Of a DNA stretch of 64,000 bases, positions 1 to 10,747 are shown piece after piece. The notes beneath the pieces were generated by a model. The model had not been told where the DNA came from. It did not search any database and saw only the letters and a list, made by a program, of their open reading frames with translations. Position 1 is the first letter of the stretch. Every line of letters starts with the position of its first letter. Made by a program: the position numbers and the translations under genes. This stretch comes from Telmatactis stephensoni (Eukaryota > Cnidaria > Anthozoa > Actiniaria > Isophelliidae): positions 558,001-622,000 of the forward strand of contig JALIZF010001801.1 of NCBI GenBank assembly GCA_029948255.1, in the 5' to 3' direction.

Positions 1-200
1 TGTATTACTTTAACATCAAGTACTGGATTCATTCAAGTAATGTTTTAATATACATTCCGCTGACGTACTGTAGGCTCCATTACCGCAAAATTTGGCAATG
101 AAATAGAAAGGGAGCGAAGGTTCGAGTAACAGAGGTTCAAAGTGAAACGACCTTTCATTGAACATACAAGACAACGAAAGTTCCGCTAACGTAACATTAC

Positions 201-1451
201 CTTGAGCCATTTTGGGGCTATCTTCATGATGGAGTTAGAGCACTGGCGACAAATCTTTTGTTTTCCACTGGTGATGAGTAGAAGTGTCCTTTTTACATTG
301 TTTCGTAGTCCTCCACCTCTGCTGAACATGTTTGCTATGGTGATAAAGGCCAGGTCCAATCTTCTTGCTGAGCCTTGTGTGCATTTGGTATTGTCCAGCA
401 TTTTAAGGTAAGCTTTAGTGGAATAATACCTGGGAGAAATAAACATTATTCATTACAAAAGCACGCCACTTTCGTTGTACATACCATATTTCATGTGGGA
501 AATAAGAAAGACATTTGCTGTTTGATAACCCAAGGCGGTGATCCGAGTATAAATACACACATACGACCTTGCTCACCACAGGAGCCCCAGTCTCATAAAA
601 CATAACGTTGGACGTAATAGGCTACTTGAACTAACAGGTCACGTGATCCTAGCTCCCCTAAATCAAGCAGTACTGTCAAAATGAACGCCAGAAATAGAAA
701 TAGTTCCTCGATATTAGTAAAAGTGCAAATGTTTCAGTTTATAAGATGTAATACAGGAGAAATGACAGTAAACTTAGATTGGATATTTCTTAAGATTCGT
801 TCAGAAAAACGCGTTGGATGGCAAGCTCGTGACATTCAACGCGTTTTTCCGAACGAATTTCTATATTTAAGAAATGAGCTGCAATCAAATCGATGTAAAG
901 CAGCTTTTGCTCACCAGACTGAATGACCTACATGTATATTCGTACCTGTCGTCAGCGAACACATTTCTCAAGACAGGAAAGTTTCCATACGTCATAAATG
1001 AAAAGTGTTTTCCATTTTGAGAAACTGATAATGCCGTAACCATCTTCTTTAACACACCGACGATCTTGTTAAATCCACCTTCTGACTCACACGTTGCATC
1101 GAGTACAATACCAATATCTCCTTTGGGCGCCCAACATCGATATTCTGTACAAAAAAATTCCATTGACAAAGTTAACTTGCATTGTAACCTATGAAAATTG
1201 CAACATGTTCCAAGTTACACAAATCTGATTTGCGGATGTCGAAATCTCGACGGTATTCTACTATTTAAATACTTGAATTGGTCATCTGTACTAACTAGTG
1301 CACGTTTTGCAAGGTCACCGCTTTGAACTGATTACAAATTTCAAAGCCGCGATGCATGGATTGCAATCAATGTTCTCTTCTTACCTGCTGCCGCTTGCAC
1401 CAAAAACAGATAAAGCACAAATGCTGGAAAGGCGATTAGATCTAGATTCAT
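201..1451 (-). CDS. Secreted vWA-domain protein, minus-strand copy (partial, runs off left edge)
   Basis: I see three coding exons on the minus strand. 1385-1451 begins with ATG and encodes a hydrophobic signal peptide (MNLDLIAFPAFVLYL...QAAAG, phase-1 donor). 946-1144 is the first half of a von Willebrand factor A domain (IGIVLDATC..., then SFMTYGNFPVLRNVFADDR). 201-429 continues it (YYSTKAYLKMLDNTKC, then RTLLLITSGKQK). All junctions are GT-AG. The remainder, including the exon matching 4977-5134 of the sister copy, should lie left of base 1. The vWA fold normally binds ligands through a DxSxS metal site; here the motif reads D-A-T-C-E, so metal binding is doubtful. The gene is almost certainly secreted or extracellular. 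It is a head-to-head paralogue of the gene starting at 3011. Specific function is unknown. Confidence 0.75.
786..874. repeat. Short palindromic element in intron of minus vWA copy
   Basis: Near-perfect inverted arms (TTCGTTCAGAAAAACGCGTTG and its complement) around an 18-20 nt loop. It has no counterpart at the corresponding place in the plus copy, so it was probably inserted after the duplication. Confidence 0.5.
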
Positions 1452-1629
1452 TCTCGACCTAAATTCCTGGAAGGCAGAAAGTTTTCAAGTTAAAACAGTT
1501 GTTCACAAATTACACATTTCAGATTTGAAAGCGTTTGAATTGTACCAGTCGATGTTTGGTCTTCTTCTATCCGCGTCTAGTACAAAATGACTAGTGAAAT
1601 TCAGGCAGAATAAAGCAAAACGCACTTAC

Positions 1630-1666
1630 CAGTATTTCCTTGTCCTGCTTTCCTTAGAGTGACAGA
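1630..1666 (-). other. Probable non-coding first exon of the minus-strand vWA gene
   Basis: The stretch lies about 25-30 bp downstream of a TATA box (1689-1696) and ends at a good donor (gtaagt, 1624-1629). The next exon has an acceptor just before the ATG at 1451. The sequence is recognisably similar to the equivalent segment 2460-2503 of the plus copy. The 5' end is approximate. Confidence 0.5.
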
Positions 1667-1688
1667 CTCACTGGAATCCAACACATGG

Positions 1689-1696
1689 TATTTATA
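1689..1696 (-). promoter_or_regulatory. TATA box of the minus-strand vWA gene
   Basis: TATAAATA on the minus strand, 60 bp upstream of the inferred first-exon donor. An equivalent TATAAATG stands at the same relative place in the plus copy, followed by homologous sequence, which supports function. Confidence 0.6.
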
Positions 1697-2429
1697 CAAA
1701 GTGAAGATCCCATAGGAACTTATATATGTACATTAACGCAATTACTTTGGCTACCACATACATTTCATCCCTTTCATTTTATAATTAAGTTTTCTATAAA
1801 TTTCTTCTCTATTCATCCTACTTTGGATAAACAAACTGAATAGAACTGTTCATTAGAAGTATTTTAAGCCTTAAACTTTCCATTGTTTTACACATTATGT
1901 TTATACAATTCCAATGGTAATTTACGTAATACAATGTACAGATGCTTTTTGTAGCTTTATGAACCTTACACAGTCGATTAGGAATAGTTACTGAAATAGT
2001 CACTGCTGCACGTTGAGTACACACTCTATTACTGAAGCAATAAATAGTTGCGCCATACCGTCCCAAGGGGTATACCACGTGGAGAAAGGTTGCATTGCTC
2101 TTGAAACCTTCTTCAGATCAATATTTGGGATTTTAATTCCCCTTATGTCATTCCAGACCCAAAAGGTGTCGGGCTATTTCTAACCAGCATAGATAATCGT
2201 GATTACAGCTACCTAGGTATCTTATGAACTGTTTTGTTCATATTTAAGTTTCTTAGGCTAATTAAAAGTTGTTAACAGATGAATAATAATCAAATGCTAA
2301 AGAATATATTTGAAAGCGTATTAAGTGAAAGTGATGGAATGTATGTATGCGGGCCAAAGTAAACTTTTGCATTTTCAAAAACATGCTTTCAACAAACGCA
2401 CCTAAAAGTCCTCTGGGATCTTCATCTTG

Positions 2430-2437
2430 TATAAATG
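2430..2437 (+). promoter_or_regulatory. TATA box of the plus-strand vWA gene
   Basis: TATAAATG, about 70 bp upstream of the donor gtaagt at 2504. Sequence downstream of it aligns with the region after the TATA box of the minus copy. The two boxes are about 730 bp apart and point away from each other. Confidence 0.55.
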
Positions 2438-2459
2438 CAAGTTTGATTCAAGCGAGTTT

Positions 2460-2503
2460 GTCATTCCAAGAAAATCAGGATACGTTCTGGGTGAGAGTCT
2501 CTG
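2460..2503 (+). other. Probable non-coding first exon of the plus-strand vWA gene
   Basis: Lies between the TATA box at 2430 and the donor gtaagt at 2504. It is similar to the minus-copy exon 1630-1666, and the gtaagt donor is conserved. The start is approximate. It would splice to an acceptor just upstream of the ATG at 3011. Confidence 0.5.
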
Positions 2504-2597
2504 GTAAGTATTAAGTTTTGCTTGATTTTGTACGAACTTCTTATTTGTACTAGTACACACTGATATGTAGCTAGAGGCACACAAGCGATTCACTTGA

Positions 2598-2893
2598 GCG
2601 CTGTTACACATTGAAACTTTTATCTGCAAATTTTTGTCGATTGCTGTTGCGAGACAAGTTTCAAGAAGTGTGTTACACGGCTCAATTTCGTCTTGAAACT
2701 TGTACGCGACAAACGTTAATTTTTGTTGCTAGAGCAGAAAGCAGTTCTGCTTTTCGTAAAACTATCTTACAACGGAGATTAGAAAAAGTTTCAGCTAAAT
2801 GACCATGTTACACGGTGCAATGCGTTGTGAAATTTGTCTCGCAACGGCAGGTCGACAAAAGTTTCAGATTAAAGTTTCGGCGTGTAACGGCGC
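2598..2893. mobile_element. Foldback MITE in the 5' UTR intron of the plus vWA gene
   Basis: Imperfect terminal inverted repeats start with GCGCTGTTACAC and contain TTGCGAGACAAGTTTC-like blocks that recur inverted at the right end. It has no coding capacity. It sits wholly between the non-coding exon and the signal-peptide exon, so it separates the plus promoter from its start codon. Confidence 0.6.
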
Positions 2894-3010
2894 CTTTAGT
2901 GTCTTCTGAATTCGGAAGTTCCGTACAATTGAAATCTTTCTCAAATAAATATAAATCCTAAACTAATGTTTTACTAAAACCGTTACGTCTTTCAGGAATT
3001 TAGGCTGAGA

Positions 3011-6000
3011 ATGAATCTGATCGCCCTTCCAGCTTTTGTGCTTTATCTGTTTGTGGTGCCAGCGACAGCAGGTAAGAGATACGATTGATTACAGCATAAC
3101 ACGGCATATATTTAAGTGGGCAAAGAGCTCAGTTGAAATTTGAAGTTAAATTCAGAACGAGATCCTAAAGCTAAGATGAATCACTAGGTTTCGTGCAAAC
3201 TAGCTGAGGAATTGAATATAATTTTGAAAAATTCATAGAAAAAAGAGCTGTAGAACCGTAGTACAATTTCATGCAACCAACGAATCGGATTTTTAACTTT
3301 GTACACGTTATGAGAGTGTTATAAGATGCGTTGTAACTTAAACTTTGTCTAAGGTAACAATTAAATTGGTTATATCTACAGAATTTCGATGTCTGGTGCC
3401 CAAAGAAGACATTGGTATTGTACTCGACGCAACGTGTAATTCAGGAAAATTAGAGTTTAACAAGATAATCGGTTTGTTGAAGAAGATGGTCACGTCCTTC
3501 ACGGTCTCTAAAAATGGACATCACTTTTCATTTATGACGTATGGAAACTTTCCCATACTGAGAAATGTGTTCGCTGACGACAGGTACTGAATATACATGC
3601 AGTGTTTTCTCCGAAGACTGTTTTTTACTTATTCTGATGGTTGTCAAATTCATGACTACTGCAATCTAAACGATGAAACGTTCGCAGGATTTAGATGATC
3701 GCTATGATTGAATGACTGAATTAAAAATTATTTGTTTAATGAAATCTGGTATTTGAGCGAAATCTTGTTGGAATAACTTGTGTATTATGAAACTAAAGCA
3801 TATATTTGGTTATTTTGGAAAAATTTTGAAAGTTGGCCTCCTAAAAGCTATGGCCACCACTATCTTTAGGTATAGCCTTAAGCCTCGCACCAACTTACAG
3901 TACTGCTTGGCTAGCTATTCTAAAGTTCATTACCGAGAACAAAGTCTTAAGCACTTCAGTAATGCATTTTTCCTACATTCGAATTGCTCCTCTATTCTTA
4001 TTGCAAATTGGAATGTTCACCCCATGTTGTTGTGAGATGGTTTTGAAATACAAAGCCAAAGTGAAAAGAATTATAAATGCTTGGGCATTAATTAATAGAA
4101 ATGATATTTCATTCCAAGGTATTATTCCACTAAAGCCTACCTTGAAATGCTTAACAATACGAAATGCACACAAGGCTTAACACCAAGACTGGACCTGGCC
4201 TTTATCACCATAGCAAACATGTTCAGCAGAGGTGGAGGACTACGAAACAATGTAAAAGGACACTTCTTCTGATCACCAGTGGAAAACAAAAGATTTGTAG
4301 CCAGTGCTCAAACTCCATCACGAAGATGGCCCCCAAATGGCTCAAGGTAATGTTGATTTGCTTTGATGGTGTAAAACAGCGTAGTTTTAGTTCCACCGTG
4401 TGGCTAACTACGTGCTGCGTCAGTTGGAAATTCTCGATTGTGAATATAGGACAATAGACTTACGTCAATCTATTGTATACAGGACAATAGACTTATACGT
4501 CAATCTATTGTATACAGGACAACAGAGTTACGTCATGCAATCTATTGTATACACGACAATAAACTAATCGACAGTCATATGTTTTCTCCGTCTATTTGTG
4601 TGACGGCTATCTAGCAGCGTGTTGGATTCAAGGTAGGTCTATCGTCCTACTCCCCGCAAATGAACACTTACCTGATACAGCGCATGTAATTCTTTACTTT
4701 AACAGTACTCGTAATGCCATTTGTTTTGGGAATAGCAATTGTATATGAATACAAAATGACATTCATGAGCCAAAGCAGCTCCCAACATCTTATAAAGATG
4801 TTTGTAAGGCGAGAAAGCTGCTCAAAAGAAGTTTACAATTAGATCTTTTCAGTGATTTTGGAAAGTCAGGGCTACTCCCAAGACGATTATTATGGATATA
4901 TATGACAAAGTAGAGAACTATGCAAATGGTAGCAAATATATTCATAAGACGCGTACGATTTATTTGTTATTTATAGGGACAGAAACATCCGAGTCGTAGT
5001 GGTTTCGATTGGTAAACACGAGAGCATTGAAGTTCTGAGGCCTATTGCTGGAAAAAATGGCCATTTTCTCAAATATGACAATGTTGACAGCTTTGTTTCC
5101 GCACAAAACAAACTCAACAATATTGTTTGCAAAGGTAAGCAACGCTTAGAATTTTCAAAATGTTTAAAAAGGTCTAGAATTCATTGTGAACGTACACATT
5201 AATATCACCTAAAATCGTCATCTGCGATCACAATATATTAGTGGAATTTGCTAAAAGTTTGCAGAGTCTTGCATTGCCATTTGAAATAATTTTCCGAAAA
5301 TATCCAGTGAAACGTTTTAATGAATGAAATTTTCAGATGTCTGCAGATTCCTAATAGTTATGACTTGGTGGATTAATATTGTAGTGATTGACAAGAGTAA
5401 CCTTGTTGAGGTTTAAACAATAGAATTCAAACAATAGAATGTATAGGCTTTAAAAAATAGAATTCCAATGCCAAAAGTAAACAATCCCGTTCGCGCGAAC
5501 GTCATTGAAATCAAATTTTATTGTTTGAGAGCCTTGCGAGTGCGATCGCGAAATTACTAAAGAGTTTTAAGGCCCGGACACACGGTGCAACTTTTCCCGA
5601 AACATTTGTTGAAACATCGCGCGCAACACGGTTGCACCGTGTGTCCACCACTGAAACATCTCGTGCAACAGTTCTGGACATTTGAAGAGGTAGAACTCGA
5701 ACCTACTTCTGCGGCTGTTGCGCGCAACGTTTCGCGAAACATTGGTATGGGTGGACACATGCTGCAACATTGTGTTGCGCGCGATGTTTCGGCAAATGTT
5801 TCACCGTGTGTCTATCATTAAGTCGCCGCGAACATCGCACAAACATCAATACCGAGCTTCACTCTCTTAGTATTATGGTCTCTTGGATTCATCAGCTGTT
5901 TGAACCGCGCAGCAATAACGAGGCTAGTGTTGAGATATCCAGTGTTGTTTGCAGTCGGCAAAACCATTTTAAGTGCCTCGATTATTCGTGTTTATTTGTA

Positions 6001-8798
6001 CGCCAATAACATCTTTCCATCTTTGAATGACATATCGCCTACTGCTTATCGCCTATTGTATATCACCTTTGACTCTGATAACCTTTTTGAAAATAGGTGC
6101 ACGCAGTATTAAACAAATGGAATTGTTTCAATTAAGTTAAGGACAGTGGCCACAATGCAGCGCGCACTTTCTTCTGCGCATGTTTCTCAACGAGCGCACA
6201 CAAGATGTCACACAAATTTGAATGATAAATGTTTTTTCGAAGATGTGTTTCGCACAAAAACCATCATGAAAACAAACTGGTTTTACAAATTTGGAGAAGA
6301 AAATTCTGATTTTGAGAAGAAAAACCATGGTTTCTTATATTATTCTAAACATAAATTAATTCTTGATAATTAAAAGTGCATAAAAAATGGTTCTTTTGAA
6401 CACTGGAACTAATGAATGCCACTGGCTTCCACCTTGAAAATGTTACATAATACATTGTATTTCTTGCCACTCTCTAGGGCGTGCTGGGGATTTTGTGGTT
6501 ATTTAGGCAAATTCTAATCAGTTTTAGTGCCTTTATCAGCAAATAACTTTTTAAATCGCATAAATACTCCATAATTTTATCTTATCATTTGCTTCTAGAT
6601 TAACTAAACTATATGTATACAAAAAGTTATGGTAAAAAAATTTATTCATGATATATTTTTTCCAAAATAGCATTGGATGTCCGGATTCCATGGAGTTAAA
6701 AGGAGGCAAGAAAATCAAAAAAGTGTGTGTTAATACCTAAAAAATAAGTTTTTTCTTTTATCTTAAGGGATTCGCCCTTTTAAAGTTCTTATTAATTTCA
6801 TTGGACTTCTTTACAAATGAGCATTTGAAAAAATAATATTTTATTGGAAATGCAAGAAATCACTGGTCAGTCGTTATTGGCTACATTGAGCATTAATTAT
6901 CTTCATTAAATGCATGAATACCACCCCCCCCCAATTTTTTTCGTTAATTAAAAGACCTTTACCCATTCTACAAAGTAAATATAAAATAACTGAAAAAAAA
7001 ATGGTTCGCCATTATGGGCCACCGTCCTTAATAGCTATAAAAAAAGCCAATGCTGAATATCAACAATTATTTTATTTACGACTTGCAGCTCCTGAAGCTC
7101 CTAAATGTGCAGCTAAAGTCATGATGGGTAAGTGTAACCACTGTAGACACTGATCCAGATAAATTTGAAAAGTGCATCATTTTATTTTTAATTTTTTGCA
7201 CTTTAGACTTAAGAATAAAGACGTGGACACAAGCTAGTCCCAAACCCAAAAAATATATGCGTTTCCAAAGGAAAAACGAACGAACTAACTAACTACTGAG
7301 ATTTACTTGTCTAAATTTTGTTTGGGATTAATTTTGTCTAGTCTTCTAGGAGTCCACAGATAATAAACCAATAATTAGGGACATTAAAGTTAAAGCTTAA
7401 ACATTAATGTGCCTTCCTCCTGCTTTTAATTTAGGATTGGTATCTGACTTCGCTCCAAAGTCTTGCAAGGAAGTTCTAACTTACCATCCTTCTGCTGCCT
7501 CTGGTGTCTACTGGATCAACCCCTCTGGTACCCAGCCCATCCAGGCCTACTGTGACATGCAAATGTCTGGAGGAGGCTGGACACTGGTCTACAGTTACAC
7601 TTTCACAAACTATAGGAATTTTAGGGGCGGTAGCAACGCAGTGACCCCACAACCAAACTGGCCAGCAACTGGAAACATAAGACGATCTACTACCCCTCCC
7701 CTCAGTGAAACTCATTATGCAGCCATGAACTATGAATGGTGGAAAAACATTGGAAAAGAGGTAATCATTGAATTTAGTGTACTAAAGCTCTTTGCTGTTA
7801 ATTTGGAGGACAAAACTACTTCTCCGCCTAAAGCCAATGATTCTTCAATTGCAGTCATTCCCAGGAGAGTGAATATTGAGCAAAAAGGCATGGCAGCCAT
7901 GTTGGTAGCCTGCGTAAACGGCTGCACGCAGGCTACCATGTTGGTGGTCTTGATAAATGAACACCACCAACATGGCTGTCATGTCTTTTGTTCAATTCAC
8001 TCTCCTGGGAATGGTTGCAAACCAAGAATACAACAATCATTCAATATTTGTTGCAGAGCAACATCGTTCAACGGTTGTTGGCGGCAGCAAATGTAGTAAA
8101 TGTTGAACCGTGAATCATGGAATCTTGTGAAACCAGTTTTTCAACATGTTGAATGTTGTTGCAGAGATAACGTCTTCTGTCCTGCAACAAGTTGACGCTT
8201 GTTGAACGATGTACATTAGTTGACTGCTGATTCAGCGTCTTTCAACATTTGATCAGCCGTGTATCATCAGCGTTTTTTAAGAGGAGTGAAAAATATCTCA
8301 AAGTGGTTAAACTGTTTTGTTGTTAAAACTGAGCTGGGAAGAAAATTAACTGAGAGGGCAATTAAGGATTAATTTATTCTATATATTGATGTTAGATACT
8401 TCTCTCAGTTGTCTTTTCTTATCTAATTTTTCCATGTATTTATCCTGCAGTGGATCATCAAGTCCAACATTAATCACTGGATCAAGTGCAAAGAGGGAAC
8501 CGGAAGTTTGGTCAATTGGAAGACCGGAAGCATTTCGTGTCGAGTGATCAAAAACGTTGCTACCAAATGCCTCAATCTTGTGCCTGATAGCTTGCAGTTT
8601 CTAACAGCTGGCAGCGGAAAGTCAATTTTGGGACCAGATTTCAAGCGGTTGAAGAGCACTACCTATCTCAAGGAATATTATTACCTCGAGTCCTCCACCA
8701 AAACACGTAACTGGCCAACGCACGATCCTTGTGGAACAAATGGTCTGAACCACGTGAAAGGTGTCTCAAATCCCCATGGCAACATCTTTATTCGTTAA
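3011..8798 (+). CDS. Secreted vWA + fibrinogen-related domain protein (plus-strand copy)
   Basis: Inferred exons are 3011-3071 (ATG and signal peptide), 3382-3583 and 4119-4346 (vWA first two thirds), 4977-5134 (vWA end, IRVVVVSIGKHES), 7089-7127 (39-nt linker, PEAPKCAAKVMM), 7435-7760 and 8451-8798 (fibrinogen-related domain, stop TAA at 8796). The linker introns are all phase 1, as expected for domain shuffling, so one vWA-FReD protein is plausible. Extra exons between 5134 and 7089, or two separate genes, cannot be excluded. Exon 4119-4346 is one base shorter than its 229-nt paralogue and shifts frame at an A run. The 4346/4977 junction phase is also unresolved. The MIDAS motif is degenerate (D-A-T-C-N). 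A secreted recognition or matrix role is inferred. Confidence 0.6.
4447..4565. repeat. Tandem repeat of palindromic units (about 3.5 copies)
   Basis: Unit of about 37-39 bp, each containing CAATAGACTTACGTCAATC then TCTATTG, so every unit can fold back on itself. Lies in the intron after the vWA exon 4119-4346. Confidence 0.7.
5572..5822. mobile_element. Foldback MITE with GGACACACGGTGCAAC ends
   Basis: Left end GGACACACGGTGCAAC and right end complement of AGACACACGGTGAAAC, with internal GAAACATCGCGCGCAACA blocks inverted. It is non-coding, and the ACACGGTG terminal motif resembles the element at 2598-2893. Confidence 0.6.
7435..8798 (+). other. Fibrinogen-related (FReD-like) domain, two exons
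   Basis: Exon 7435-7760 reads SCKEVL...GVYWINPSG...AYCDMQ...GGGWTLVYSYTF, the signature opening of fibrinogen-like C-terminal domains (disulphide Cys, GxYWI, CDM, GGGWT). Exon 8451-8798 begins WIIKSNINHW and ends NIFIR-stop. The 7760 donor (gtaatc) and 8450 acceptor (tcctgcag) are both phase 0. FReDs bind glycans or acetylated ligands in innate recognition proteins; ligand here unknown. Confidence 0.85.
7849..8020. mobile_element. 172-bp MITE in the FReD intron
   Basis: Terminal inverted repeats TTGCARYCATTCCCAGGAG extend about 37 bp. A second nested palindrome (GGTAGCCTGCGT with ACGCAGGCTACC) lies in the middle. It sits between the two FReD exons. Confidence 0.65.
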
Positions 8799-8878
8799 AT
8801 GCTTTACACTGATTGGATAATGCTTATTTACTTGATTTCTTGGATAATTGTGACAATCTATGGCATGTAAAAAATCAA

Positions 8879-8884
8879 AATAAA
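8879..8884 (+). terminator. Polyadenylation signal AATAAA
   Basis: Canonical AATAAA 81 bp after the stop codon of the fibrinogen-related domain gene, in an A-rich 3' stretch. Confidence 0.6.
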
Positions 8885-9103
8885 AAGAAAGAAATATTGA
8901 TGCATTGTGTTTACCATAGACGATACGTTGGTCCTTGAGGCCACAAAAGCCCGGAGCGAAATGATTGACATATTTTCCTTTCCCTCTTATTCAATGTTGT
9001 TTGGTGATCCAATTTCGAGTGAGGTCCCCAGCTGAAATGTTTTGTATTTTTAGAAATAGTCGGTAAACATACCAATAGTATACCTCTTTAGCTTTTGTTT
9101 TCC

Positions 9104-9182
9104 ATTTCAGACCACATAAATATTTCAACAATACGTTTATCATGTAAAAATTTTCTCGAGAGAATGTCACGTGGTCTGAAAT
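9104..9182. mobile_element. 79-bp hairpin element
   Basis: ATTTCAGACCAC at the left end and its exact complement GTGGTCTGAAAT at the right. No coding content and no clear target duplication. Confidence 0.45.
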
Positions 9183-9929
9183 ATACAATTTGAATGCGAA
9201 TCTATAGGAGGTCTATTTGTGTAATATAGTATTATAGTATTATGGTAGTACTATTTTTCAAGTTTTTTTCATGCCCTTTCATTGAATGCATTGTACCAAA
9301 CTCACAGAACGGCAGAACGAGTCTTGACTGATAAATTTGATATAATTGACTGAACTAATCCACTTTATTTATATATTTATTTAATTAATTAAATTAATTT
9401 TTATTTTAGCGCAAATATTAGCATGCAGTTAAAAAGCGCTGTTGCTTAGGTTAAACTCGAGGCTTTGCTCGTCTTTTTTTCCTCCTCGAGCTCGTTCTTT
9501 TACCACATGCAAAGAAAGTTCTATTTTGAGGAAGTTCACAAATGTACGCTATAATTGACCTAAATTGACTATAAAATAATAAGTAAATAATAAGCGTCCA
9601 TATCTTCTAGCACTTTCGCACTAATTGGAGGACCGACACTGTACTCGCACACTCACTACCTCAACATTAAGTATTTTACAAACATCATTCGACTCACATG
9701 TTGATTTTTGCTGAGGGAGGAAGACCGGCGTACCCGGAGAAAAAACCCTGTGACAAGGGAGAGAACAACATCAAATAAACTCAACTCACATATGATCCAA
9801 TGCCCAAGCCCGGGCTCGTACAACGGGCCAGAGGACCACTGCGGCCACCCATTATATAGGGAACTCAAAGAAGATCTCGTCCAGATGGAGCCACGAGCTA
9901 CCTGCATATATAACTCTGTATAATTGCAT

Positions 9930-10084
9930 AGGCCTACTCCGGGCCCTAAAATCGGCGTAATTTTGGGCGATCGTAGGCGATTTTAGGCGATTTAAGCAAA
10001 TTATCCCCAAAGATGCTCAAAACTTAAGGCGATTTAGGGTGATATTGGGCGATATTAGGCGATTTTAGGGCCCTGAATAGGCCT
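9930..10084. mobile_element. 155-bp MITE with 8-bp target-site duplication (hAT-like)
   Basis: 25-bp imperfect TIRs (AGGCCTAYTC.GGGCCCTAAAATCG) flank an interior made of GGCGAT repeats. It is bounded by direct repeats AATTGCAT at 9922-9929 and 10085-10092. An 8-bp duplication fits the hAT or P superfamilies; the assignment is inference. Confidence 0.75.
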
Positions 10085-10194
10085 AATTGCATGGATCTCC
10101 ATCTCAGTTTCGATTATTGTTCTACTAGTCTTTGAGGGCCGATCGGTGTCACATTCAGAAATTTATTGATGTGTGATTGGTTGGCCCTATCTAC

Positions 10195-10277
10195 TAGGCT
10201 CAGATTTCAGCCGTCATGGAATCGTGCGATACTAGTGTCGCGGGCGCAGAATTCCTGACGGCTGAAATCTGAGCCTA
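10195..10277. mobile_element. TAGGCTCAGATTTCAGCC-family palindromic MITE, copy 1
   Basis: Ends TAGGCTCAGATTTCAGCC and the complementary GGCTGAAATCTGAGCCTA around a short GC-rich core containing CGCGGGCGCAGAATTCCTGA. The same termini and core occur three times at 45.6-45.8 kb. Confidence 0.7.
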
Positions 10278-10302
10278 CCTAGTAATTATCCGAAATGTTT
10301 TC

Positions 10303-10432
10303 AAGTGTTTAAGGTTTTGAATGGCCTAGCACCACCTTCCTTTTTAGTCTCGCTAAATTCATTCATTCATATGCAATACTCGTCAAGGGGATTTATGTCT
10401 ACCCCTCTCAAGTGTATTAATTCACTTTAGTT
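10303..10432 (+). pseudogene. Possible non-LTR retrotransposon C-terminal relic
   Basis: One frame reads FQVFKVLNGLAPPSF, like the tail region of LINE reverse transcriptases in invertebrates. Only about 40 codons are readable and there is no RT core nearby, so this is tentative. Confidence 0.3.
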
Positions 10433-10655
10433 TTTTCTTCGCGGAAGACGACTAGTTTGTAGTCGAAATATAATATATCCAAAGTGATGTAAAAATGATT
10501 TATCTTCTCGTGTTTAAAACGTTTATCAAGATAGTTTTCAAATGTATTGGGCTAGAATTTATGATATGCTACCATCATGCACATATTCCTTCAATAGCTT
10601 AGAGAAATTCAAACAGGAGTTTAAAACGTTTCAATTCGAAAATTGTAGATTGATT

Positions 10656-10747
10656 TACCCTGGAAACCAGAGGTTAATCATTTCTTACCGTCAAATCTTA
10701 CAAGCGTCAACGGCAAGACAGAAAAAAACCCTCTGGTTTCCAGGGTA
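10656..10747. mobile_element. 92-bp MITE with 9-bp flanking direct repeats
   Basis: TIR TACCCTGGAAACCAGAGG and its complement at the other end. Direct repeats AGATTGATT lie immediately outside (10647-10655, 10748-10756). If the TIR is trimmed by a base, the duplication is 8 bp, as in hAT elements. Confidence 0.75.
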
